DNA of 6,247 nucleotides from Acidimicrobiia bacterium (GTDB lineage: Bacteria; Actinomycetota; Acidimicrobiia; IMCC26256), in assembly GCA_023262065.1 (NCBI GenBank), contig JALRDW010000191.1:1-6247 (forward strand), written 5' to 3'. Within the stretch, counting starts at the first letter, position 1, and the number at the start of each line of letters is the position of its first letter. This document shows positions 1 through 6,247 of the stretch, one piece after another. The notes beneath the pieces were generated by a model, which was not told where the DNA came from, did no database searches, and was given only the letters and a program-made list of their open reading frames with translations. The position numbers were made by a program, and so were the translations under genes.

Positions 1-547
1 TCGCGATCGTGGTCTTGCCGGTCTTTCGGTCGCCGATGATGAGTTCGCGCTGGCCGCGACCCACCGGGGTCATGGCGTCCACCGCCTTGATGCCGGTCTG
101 GAGCGGCTCGTGCACCGGCTTCCGGCCGACGATGCCCGGGGCCTGCACCTCGAGGCGTCGGGTGATGTCGGTGGTGATCGGACCCTTGCCGTCGATCGGG
201 AGACCGAGCGCGTTCACGACGCGGCCCAGGAGGGCGTCACCCACGGCGATCGAGAGGATGCGTCCGGTCGCACGGACCGCCTTGCCCTCCTCCACGCCCT
301 CGGCCTTGCCGAGGACGACGGCGCCGATGGCGTCCTCGTCGAGGTTGAGGGCGAGGCCCAGCAGGCCGCCCTCGAACTCGAGGAGCTCGTTCACCGCGGT
401 GTTGGGCAGACCCGCGACCCGGGCCACACCGTCGCCCACGTCGAGCACCTGCCCGACCTGCTCGGCGGCGAGGGTCGGGGTGTAGGAGTCGACGTGCTTG
501 CGCAGCGCCGCCGCGATGTCACTCGCGTTGATGGTCAGCTCGGCCAT
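1..547 (-). CDS. atpA: F1Fo ATP synthase subunit alpha, N-terminal part (cut by window edge)
   Basis: Alpha subunit of the cytoplasmic F1 head; it alternates with beta, binds nucleotide at non-catalytic sites and contacts delta at its N-terminus. The first 182 codons are visible, out of roughly 500-550 usual for the family. Residues 1-25 form the stalk-contacting N-terminus (MAELTIN...). Residues about 30-95 are the beta-barrel domain ([26 protein letters not shown]). The nucleotide-binding domain then opens with [24 protein letters not shown] and the Walker A motif GDRKTGKT at 172-179. Lysine in GDRKTGKT, where many bacteria have glutamine, is what I remember from actinobacterial sequences. 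The ATG start lies one base after the atpH stop and has AAGGAG ten bases upstream. The gene runs off the left edge with no defect seen. Confidence 0.97.
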   Translation of the reverse strand, partial: MAELTINASDIAAALRKHVDSYTPTLAAEQVGQVLDVGDGVARVAGLPNTAVNELLEFEGGLLGLALNLDEDAIGAVVLGKAEGVEEGKAVRATGRILSIAVGDALLGRVVNALGLPIDGKGPITTDITRRLEVQAPGIVGRKPVHEPLQTGIKAVDAMTPVGRGQRELIIGDRKTGKTTIA

Positions 548-548
548 G

Positions 549-1076
549 TCAGATCTGCTCCTTGAGCTGTTCGAGCCGGTGACGGACGGTGCCGTCGATC
601 ACGGTGTCGCCGACCCGGGCCACGATGCCTCCGAGCACCTTGGGGTCGATGATCACCTTCAGTTCCACGTTCTTGCCCACGGCCCGGCCGATCGCCTCGG
701 CCAGACGGGCCTGCTCGCCCGCGTCGAGCTCGATGGCGGTCCGGACCTCGGCGACCTCACGCTCCCGCCCTGCGGCCGCCAGTTCCACGAAGCGGTCCAC
801 GATTGCGGAGAGGTCGCTCGCCCGTCCCGCCGCCACGATGGCGGCGGCGAGGGCCGTCGAGGTCTCGAGCGCCTTGGCACCCATGAGCTCGCTCACGACG
901 GCGAAGCGCCGCTCGGCCGGCAGGCTGCGGTCGATGAGGGCCGCACGCAGCGCGTCGTTGCCCTCGACGGCCCGCGCGAAGCGGAAGAGCTCGTCCTCGA
1001 TCTCCTCCACGTGCCCCTCGGCCCGGGCGATCCCGAGGATGGCCTCGGCGTAGGCGTCGACGCGCTCGGTGCTCAC
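549..1076 (-). CDS. atpH: F1Fo ATP synthase subunit delta (OSCP)
   Basis: Delta subunit: caps the alpha/beta head and joins it to the peripheral stalk formed by subunit b. The product is 175 residues, the usual bacterial size, with an alpha-helical N-terminal domain (residues 1-105, starting [21 protein letters not shown]). The typical C-terminal OSCP motif is at 144-175 ([20 protein letters not shown] followed by a helix ending LEQLKEQI). The start is GTG at 1076; it overlaps the atpF TGA as GTGA, so translation is probably coupled to atpF. No strong Shine-Dalgarno is seen before it, which fits coupling. It is a stand-alone delta, not the b-delta fusion of mycobacteria. Leucine codons lean to CTC over CTG (about 2:1 by my count), a useful reference for the native codon habit of the window. 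Confidence 0.95.
   Translation of the reverse strand: MSTERVDAYAEAILGIARAEGHVEEIEDELFRFARAVEGNDALRAALIDRSLPAERRFAVVSELMGAKALETSTALAAAIVAAGRASDLSAIVDRFVELAAAGREREVAEVRTAIELDAGEQARLAEAIGRAVGKNVELKVIIDPKVLGGIVARVGDTVIDGTVRHRLEQLKEQI
558..563 (-). promoter_or_regulatory. Shine-Dalgarno of atpA
   Basis: AAGGAG on the minus strand, ten bases before the atpA ATG and lying inside the last codons of atpH. It fixes the atpA start and suggests independent initiation in addition to coupling with atpH termination. Confidence 0.75.
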
Positions 1077-1762
1077 GACCGCGAGCCCCCGACCTCGTTG
1101 ATGAAGGACTCGACGAGGGCCTTCTGGGTGTCACGGTCGAGGTTGCGCTGCACGACCCGCTCGGCGAGGTCGACCGAGAGCTCGGCGACCTGGGACTGGA
1201 GGTCCGCCATCGCACGCTCGGTGGCCAGCTGGGCGTCGGCGTTGGCACGGGCCCGGATGTCGGCCGCATCGGCCTCGGCCCGGGCGATGGTCTCCGCCCG
1301 CACCCGGTCCGCGTCCGCCTTGGCCTGCTCGATGAGCTTGCCGGCCTCGGTGCGAGCCTCGGCGATGATGCTCTCGTGCTGACCGTCGGCCTGCTGCGCC
1401 GAGGCCTTGGCGGCCTCCGCGGCCTCGAGGTCCTCGCGGATCTTGGCCTCACGGTCGGCCAGACCCTTGCGCAGGGCCGGGAACCCGAACTTGATGAGAC
1501 CGAAGGCGACGATCAGGAAGGCGATGCCACCCCAGATGATCTCGCCCGTCGCCGGGAGCAGCGGGCTCGGAGCCGCGTAGCAGTTCTTCGCCTCGACGTC
1601 GAAGGTCGCGGCGTCGATTTCCTTCGCTTCGAGCTCCTCGGCCTTCTCCAGGAGGCACTCGGAGATCTCCCCGGCGCTCCCGCTCGCGTGCGCCACGCCC
1701 GGCACGGTCACGACCGTGCCGAGAGCGAGCAGCGAGACGGCTACCAACCGTCGGATGCGCAT
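1073..1762 (-). CDS. atpF: F1Fo ATP synthase subunit b with signal-peptide-like N-terminal extension
   Basis: Subunit b anchors the peripheral stalk in the membrane and reaches up to delta. At 229 residues it is longer than the usual 155-185. Residues 1-26 look like a Sec signal peptide: basic MRIRR, a hydrophobic stretch LVAVSLLALGTVVTV, then an AHA|SG cleavage-type site. Residues 27-73 are an acidic segment with two cysteines (C36, C61). The family membrane helix follows at about 74-93 (GEIIWGGIAFLIVAFGLIKF), ending in FPALRKGLADREAKI, and then a long Ala/Glu/Arg coiled coil (105-205). The ATG start has the purine-rich GAAGGGAAGGGA six bases upstream, and no later start would keep the membrane helix, so the extension seems real. 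The gene lies 32 bases after atpE and overlaps atpH by four bases. Confidence 0.94.
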   Translation of the reverse strand: MRIRRLVAVSLLALGTVVTVPGVAHASGSAGEISECLLEKAEELEAKEIDAATFDVEAKNCYAAPSPLLPATGEIIWGGIAFLIVAFGLIKFGFPALRKGLADREAKIREDLEAAEAAKASAQQADGQHESIIAEARTEAGKLIEQAKADADRVRAETIARAEADAADIRARANADAQLATERAMADLQSQVAELSVDLAERVVQRNLDRDTQKALVESFINEVGGSRS

Positions 1763-1768
1763 AGCGCG

Positions 1769-1780
1769 TCCCTTCCCTTC
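1769..1780 (-). promoter_or_regulatory. Shine-Dalgarno of atpF
   Basis: GAAGGGAAGGGA on the minus strand, six bases before the atpF ATG in the 32-base atpE-atpF gap. It contains two AAGGG copies, and supports the upstream start that includes the unusual N-terminal extension of subunit b. Confidence 0.65.
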
Positions 1781-1794
1781 AGGCGCCTGGGCGC

Positions 1795-2881
<1,087 letters not shown>

Positions 2882-2885
<4 letters not shown>

Positions 2886-3355
2886 CCTTCCTCCTTGCGC
2901 GTGGACGAGAGCGGGCCGGGCGCCGCGGGCTTGAGGCCCGGAGCGCCGAGGGTGAGACTCACAGACGGCATCTCCCAGAACAGGAGACCGAGGTGCAGGC
3001 CGGCGACCGTGAGGACGAACGCCGCCATGCTCACGGCGGGCCGGCCCGTGAGGGCGACCGCGGCGAGCGTGATGAGTGCGAGCCGGAGCACGTAGCCACC
3101 GATGGCCGCCACTGAGACGGCCTCGGGCGAGATGCGGGCCGACCACGTGATGAGACGCGACGACAGCAGGAAGTTGGCGCACACCACGAGCACGCCGAGG
3201 AACGTGCCGACCACCGAGCGACGCCCACCGAGGAACGCTGCGAGCACGAGGAGCGCTGGGGCGACCATGAGGGCACGGCGCACCAAGTGGTCCGCGATCC
3301 GCGACTCGTGGTCCTCGGGGAGGCGGGTGGGTACGCCCTCGACGGCGAGGCTCAT
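2882..3355 (-). CDS. atpI: AtpI-like ATP synthase accessory membrane protein
   Basis: Probable ATP synthase protein I (ATP-synt_I family). Family members sit just before atpB and have been linked to c-ring assembly; that role is family knowledge, not visible here. The product is 157 residues with four likely membrane segments at about 28-43, 48-65, 80-102 and 107-127. A charged N-terminus (RLPEDHESRIADHLVRR) precedes them, and a Pro/Gly-rich tail ending KEEG follows. The stretch GGYVLRLALITLAAVAL at about 86-102 resembles the conserved third helix of the family. The ATG at 3355 overlaps the preceding stop as ATGA, and its TGA overlaps atpB as GTGA. A weak GAGG lies eight bases upstream. Sequence conservation in this family is low, so the name rests largely on topology and position. 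Confidence 0.8.
2890..2896 (-). promoter_or_regulatory. Shine-Dalgarno of atpB
   Basis: AAGGAGG on the minus strand, inside the last codons of the atpI-like gene and four bases before the atpB GTG. The spacing is short, but the site is a near-perfect anti-16S match and supports this start over others. Confidence 0.7.
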
Positions 3356-3594
3356 GCGGCGCGCCTCGCCCAGGGCTTGCCTGCGTCCTCGGCGGCCGAT
3401 GCCGCGAGGTAGCGGTAGTAGATGGTGGTGGCGACTGCGACGAGGCCGAGCACACCGAACGCGATCATGAGCACCGGCTCGGTCCCGAGCAGGCGGTCGA
3501 GGAGCGCACCGAACGCGCCGAAGATCACCGGACCGAACACGAACGTGAGCGCGGTCGAGAGCGCGTCCTGGTAGCCGGGCTTCGCCTTCGGCAT
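3352..3594 (-). CDS. atpZ: AtpZ/AtpI-type small membrane protein, first gene of the ATP synthase operon
   Basis: Small two-helix membrane protein of 80 residues resembling the AtpZ (F0F1-ATPase gene 1) family, which with AtpI has been associated with Mg2+/Ca2+ supply and Fo assembly in Bacillus. Helices lie at about 13-35 and 40-62. The link between them, GALLDRLLGTEP, fits the family's G..LD...GT.P pattern. A polar C-terminal tail (about 63-80) ends WARRAA. The start is uncertain: ATG at 3594 has little Shine-Dalgarno, whereas an in-frame GTG at 3618 (88-residue product beginning MGPRTRAL) has GGAG eight bases upstream. Upstream of 3618 the frame becomes Arg-rich and non-protein-like. Its stop overlaps the atpI ATG. 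Confidence 0.78.
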   Translation of the reverse strand: MPKAKPGYQDALSTALTFVFGPVIFGAFGALLDRLLGTEPVLMIAFGVLGLVAVATTIYYRYLAASAAEDAGKPWARRAA

Positions 3595-3643
3595 GAGCGC
3601 TCGCGTGCGGGGACCCACCCCAGCTGCTCCCCCGTGTCGTCGG

Positions 3644-3661
3644 CGGGCGCGCGAGCGCCCG
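3644..3661 (-). repeat. Short GC-rich hairpin in the atp leader
   Basis: Inverted repeat with a 7-base stem, CGGGCGC and GCGCCCG, around a 4-base loop (TCGC on the minus strand). It would form in the 5' leader of the ATP synthase transcript, about 26 bases before the alternative GTG start of the atpZ-like gene. There is no T run, so it is not an intrinsic terminator. Such stems arise by chance in DNA this GC-rich. Confidence 0.3.
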
Positions 3662-3687
3662 ACCGGAGTCCGTCGTGAACGGGGCCG

Positions 3688-3717
3688 AACGTACCGACGG
3701 CCGCGCGGCCGTCGCAA
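3688..3717 (-). promoter_or_regulatory. Candidate promoter of the ATP synthase operon
   Basis: On the minus strand, TTGCGA (3717-3712) and TACGTT (3693-3688) are separated by 18 bases. The first matches four of six bases of TTGACA; the second matches the TAnnnT pattern common in actinobacterial promoters. It would place the transcription start about 85-90 bases before the atpZ-like ATG. The spacer is filled by the perfect palindrome described separately. Matches are weak and this is inference by position and pattern. Confidence 0.35.
3695..3714. repeat. Perfect 20-base palindrome upstream of the ATP synthase genes
   Basis: CGACGGCCGCGCGGCCGTCG reads the same on both strands, with 10-base arms and no central spacer. 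It lies between the two candidate promoter elements, where a dimeric repressor or activator could bind. There is no loop and no T run, so a terminator or RNA hairpin is less likely. No second copy was noticed in the window. The bound factor, if any, is unknown. Confidence 0.55.
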
Positions 3718-3848
3718 ACCGCGCGGACGGGTCGTCGGCATCCGGCGCGGCGTTCGTGGGCCCCCATCGGAGCGGTTCGCGCGGCCCGTGGGCGGGGTCG
3801 CGGCTCCCGGCCCGAGGGTGGGGTCGCGGTCGCGCCGGGGATCCGGCC

Positions 3849-5087
3849 TCAGGCCCCCGGGCGTCGAGAGCGACGGGACGCGAGGTCGGCCACCGCCGCC
3901 CCCTCACCCCCACCGCCAGCAACACCGGCCACACCGGCACCTCGAGCAGCCGACGGACCCGGGCCACCGCCGTCGATGACGCCCTCCTCGGACACCCAGT
4001 CCGCACGACGGGGGAAGAAGAAGCCGTAGATGAGGAGCACGAGGGCGAGGATCGCCACCGGGACGAGCGCGTTGCCCTTGTCCGTGTAGGTCGGGATGAG
4101 CGCCACCCCCGAGAGCAGCGCGGTCCAGAGCCACAGGATGGCCACGGTCCGGCGGGGCCCATGGCCCAGGCGCATGAGGCGGTGGTGGAGGTGCTCCTTG
4201 TCCGCCACCGAGAAGGACCGGCGCTTCATCACCCGCCGGAGGAAGGAGAACGCCGTGTCGATGATCGGGACCCCGAGGATCACGAATGGGATGAACAGGG
4301 GGGCGAAGAAGAAGTACGTGACGCCGCTGTACTGGTAGTCGGCCCGGCCGCCGATCGTGATCGTGGTCACCGCCATGAGGAGGCCGAGGAACAGCGCCCC
4401 GGCGTCGCCCATCATGATGCGCGCCGGATGCCAGTTGAACGGCAGGAAGCCGACGCACACCCCCACCGCGATGACCGCCACGAGCGGGGCCACGTTCGAG
4501 CCCTCGAGGAACCCGTTCTTGAACAGGCGGTCGCTGTAGAGGAACAGCGCGGTGCCGGCGATCGCGACGATCCCGCCCGCGAGTCCGTCGAGGCCGTCGA
4601 TGAGGTTGATGGCGTTCGCGAACAGCACGACCATGAGCACCGTCACGATCGGCGCCAGGTCGGCGGCCAGCACGATCGTGTCGCCCGAGAAGAAGGGAAC
4701 CCGGAAGAACAGCATCTGCACGCCGAACAGCGAGAGCAGGCCGCCGGCCAGCACCATCCCGGCGATCTTGGCCGGCGGCGAGACGTCGCGCAGGTCATCG
4801 AGGGCACCCACTGCGAACATCACCGCCGCGGCCAGCACGACGCCGAGCGGTTCGCTCGACCCGGTGAACATCTCGTCGAACTGCGGGACCTGCCACGCGA
4901 CCGCCATCGCGACGAGGAAGCCGATGAACATCGCGGCGCCGCCGAGCGACACCATCGGGCGCGTGTGGACGCCGCGGGGGTTCGGGGGCACCACCGCACC
5001 GGCCCGGATGGCCAGCCGGCGGACGAACGGCATGCAGGCCGCCGTCACGCCGGCGGCGACCAGGAATGCGACCGCGTAGCCCCCCAC
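3849..5087 (-). CDS. wecA: WecA/TagO-type polyprenyl-phosphate GlcNAc-1-phosphate transferase
   Basis: Integral membrane enzyme of the MraY/WecA family that moves a sugar-1-phosphate (probably GlcNAc-1-P from UDP-GlcNAc) onto polyprenyl phosphate, the first step of lipid-linked glycan synthesis (arabinogalactan linker or teichoic-acid type in actinobacteria). The product is 412 residues with about ten hydrophobic segments. Visible motifs: NPRGVHTRPMVSLGG (36-50), DDLRD (97-101), NAINLIDGLDGLAGG (158-172), NWHPARIMMGDAGALFLG (218-235, Asp228) and HLHHRL (299-304). The HxHHR motif separates WecA/TagO types from MraY. The tail after about 365 is Gly/Ala/Arg-rich and looks disordered. The start is uncertain: GTG at 5087 puts the first helix at the N-terminus and lies ten bases after the glyA stop, but has no clear Shine-Dalgarno. 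The sugar specificity is inferred. Leucine codons are a CTG/CTC mixture. Confidence 0.9.
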   Translation of the reverse strand: MGGYAVAFLVAAGVTAACMPFVRRLAIRAGAVVPPNPRGVHTRPMVSLGGAAMFIGFLVAMAVAWQVPQFDEMFTGSSEPLGVVLAAAVMFAVGALDDLRDVSPPAKIAGMVLAGGLLSLFGVQMLFFRVPFFSGDTIVLAADLAPIVTVLMVVLFANAINLIDGLDGLAGGIVAIAGTALFLYSDRLFKNGFLEGSNVAPLVAVIAVGVCVGFLPFNWHPARIMMGDAGALFLGLLMAVTTITIGGRADYQYSGVTYFFFAPLFIPFVILGVPIIDTAFSFLRRVMKRRSFSVADKEHLHHRLMRLGHGPRRTVAILWLWTALLSGVALIPTYTDKGNALVPVAILALVLLIYGFFFPRRADWVSEEGVIDGGGPGPSAARGAGVAGVAGGGGEGAAVADLASRRSRRPGA

Positions 5088-5097
5088 GACGTGGGCG

Positions 5098-6247
5098 TCA
5101 GGCGTAGAGGCCGGGGTACGGGACGAACTTCGAGCAGAGCGCGTGGACCTGGTCGAGGACCTCGGCGCGCACCGCCCCGTCCTCCGGCGCACCGAGCACC
5201 ACGCCGATGAGCCGCGCGATCTCGGCCATCTCGGGTTCGGTCATCCCCGCCGTGGTGACCGAGGCGGTCCCGAGCCGGATCCCGCTCGTCACGAACGGCT
5301 TCTCGGGGTCGTTCGGGATCGCGTTCTTGTTGCAGGTGATGCCGGCGAGGTCGAGCGCCTCCTGGGCGACCTTGCCGGTGACGCCGAACGGGCGGAGGTC
5401 GACGAGCACGAGGTGGTTGTCGGTGCCCCCGGAGACGATGCGGAACCCGGCGGCGGCGAGCCCGTCCGCCAACGCCCGTGCGTTGCGCACGATCTGGGCC
5501 GCGTACTCCCGGAACTCCGGGCGCGAGGCCTCGAGGAAGGCCACCGCCTTGGCCGCCACCACGTGCATGAGCGGACCGCCCTGCAGGCCCGGGAAGACCG
5601 CCGAGTCCAGCTTCTTCGCCAGCTTCTTGTCGTTGGTCAGGATCAGGCCGCCGCGGGGACCCCGCAGGGTCTTGTGGGTGGTGGTCGTCACCACGTGGGC
5701 ATGCGGGAAGGGATTGGGGTAGACGCCCCCCGCCACGAGCCCGGCATAGTGGGCGATGTCGGCCATCAGGATGGCGCCGACGGAATCGGCGATCTGCCGG
5801 AAACGGGCGAAGTCGATGTGCCGGGAATAGGCCGAGCCGCCGGCGATGATCACCTTGGGCTTCTCGGCCAGGGCCAGTTCGGCGGCCTGGTCGTAGTCGA
5901 TGAGGTGGTCCTGGCTGCGCACCGCGTAGGAGACTGGCCGGAACCACTTGCCCGACTGGTTGACGCTCTTGCCGTGGGTCAGGTGGCCGCCGGCGGCCAG
6001 GTCCATGCCCATGAAGGTGTCGCCGGGGACCAGGGTGGCCATGAAGACCGCCTGGTTGGCCTGGCTGCCCGAGTGCGGCTGGACGTTGGCGAAGTCGCAG
6101 CCGAACAGGGCCTTGGCCCGCTCGATGGCAAGGGCCTCGGCCTCGTCCACCACCTCGCAGCCGCCGTAATAACGCTTGCCCGGATAGCCCTCGGCGTACT
6201 TGTTGGTCAGGACCGAGCCCTGCGCCTCCAGCACCGCCTGCGAGACG
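5098..6247 (-). CDS. glyA: Serine hydroxymethyltransferase, missing its N-terminus at the window edge
   Basis: PLP enzyme interconverting serine plus tetrahydrofolate and glycine plus methylene-tetrahydrofolate in the cytoplasm, the main source of one-carbon units. The 382 visible residues begin [20 protein letters not shown]; about 35-45 residues lie beyond the edge, so an in-frame GTG at 6234 is not the start. Motifs: YPGKRYYGG (21-29), HSGSQAN (58-64), HLTHG (88-92), DIAH (163-166, the Asp binding the PLP ring nitrogen), and [14 protein letters not shown] (187-200) with the Schiff-base lysine K192. [15 protein letters not shown] and TSGIRLGT follow in the C-terminal domain. No lesion is seen. 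The part upstream of about 5584 uses CTG for leucine almost exclusively and resembles alphaproteobacterial enzymes; the rest uses only CTC and one TTG. See findings. Confidence 0.96.
   Translation of the reverse strand, partial: VSQAVLEAQGSVLTNKYAEGYPGKRYYGGCEVVDEAEALAIERAKALFGCDFANVQPHSGSQANQAVFMATLVPGDTFMGMDLAAGGHLTHGKSVNQSGKWFRPVSYAVRSQDHLIDYDQAAELALAEKPKVIIAGGSAYSRHIDFARFRQIADSVGAILMADIAHYAGLVAGGVYPNPFPHAHVVTTTTHKTLRGPRGGLILTNDKKLAKKLDSAVFPGLQGGPLMHVVAAKAVAFLEASRPEFREYAAQIVRNARALADGLAAAGFRIVSGGTDNHLVLVDLRPFGVTGKVAQEALDLAGITCNKNAIPNDPEKPFVTSGIRLGTASVTTAGMTEPEMAEIARLIGVVLGAPEDGAVRAEVLDQVHALCSKFVPYPGLYA

Larger units (their letters stand above)
3595..3848. other. Leader region between wecA and the ATP synthase genes
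   Basis: About 250 very GC-rich bases with no convincing gene on either strand; frames open here give Arg/Pro/Ala-rich products typical of random GC-rich DNA. It is the only sizeable gap in the window and the natural place for the atp operon promoter and 5' leader. It contains a 20-base perfect palindrome, a candidate promoter and a short hairpin, listed separately. I see no clear rho-independent terminator after wecA (no GC stem followed by a T run on the minus strand), so read-through from glyA-wecA is possible. Confidence 0.6.

Noticed and set aside
1763..1794. Small inverted repeat (AGGCGCC region) between atpE and atpF as a processing hairpin
   Set aside because: The stem is only four to five bases with a two- to four-base loop, easily expected by chance at this GC content.
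2886..3455. Upstream extension of the atpB frame to 450 codons
   Set aside because: It overlaps the atpI and atpZ-like genes out of frame. The GTG at 2885 gives the normal length and has AAGGAGG nearby.
3595..3848. Possible small gene or intrinsic terminator in the wecA-atp gap
   Set aside because: Open frames there give only Arg/Pro-rich products, and neither the hairpin nor the palindrome is followed by a T run.
3675..5210. Plus-strand open frame of 511 codons across the wecA region
   Set aside because: It is antisense to a transferase with all family motifs. Its product is His/Asp/Glu/Arg-rich without any domain, as expected for the reverse strand of a GC-rich membrane-protein gene.

Overview
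This is a GC-rich stretch read almost entirely on the minus strand. From right to left it carries the end of glyA, a wecA/tagO-type sugar-phosphate transferase gene, and the front half of an F1Fo ATP synthase operon (atpZ-like, atpI-like, atpB, atpE, atpF, atpH, start of atpA). The order glyA - MraY/WecA-family transferase - atpI - atpBEFHA, the frequent GTG starts, the strong GC bias at third positions and the alpha-subunit P-loop GDRKTGKT all point to an actinobacterium. Subunits b and delta are separate genes, unlike the mycobacterial b-delta fusion, and subunit b has a signal-peptide-like N-terminus. I infer a non-mycobacterial, possibly deep-branching lineage (Acidimicrobiia-like), but the class is not proven by this window.

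Layout. Positions 6247-5098 hold serine hydroxymethyltransferase without its first few dozen residues. Ten bases later comes the polyprenyl-phosphate GlcNAc-1-phosphate transferase (5087-3849). A gap of about 250 bases (3848-3595) follows. It carries no convincing gene, but has a perfect 20-base palindrome, a plausible promoter around it and a small hairpin. The ATP synthase genes then run tightly: the two small membrane proteins and atpB are joined by 4-base ATGA/GTGA overlaps, atpE follows after 59 bases, atpF after 32, atpH overlaps atpF by 4, and atpA starts one base after the atpH stop. The gamma, beta and epsilon genes presumably lie beyond position 1.

Function. AtpB (a), AtpE (c ring) and AtpF (b) build the membrane sector. 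AtpH (delta) and AtpF form the peripheral stalk that holds the alpha/beta head. AtpZ and AtpI are accessory membrane proteins linked to Fo assembly or Mg2+ supply. GlyA feeds one-carbon metabolism, and the transferase starts lipid-linked cell-envelope glycan synthesis.

No wholly novel system is apparent. The most interesting signals are an abrupt change of codon usage inside glyA near 5571-5584, where the upstream part looks alphaproteobacterial (recombination or chimeric assembly), the signal peptide plus two-cysteine extracytoplasmic segment on subunit b, and the palindrome inside the candidate operon promoter.
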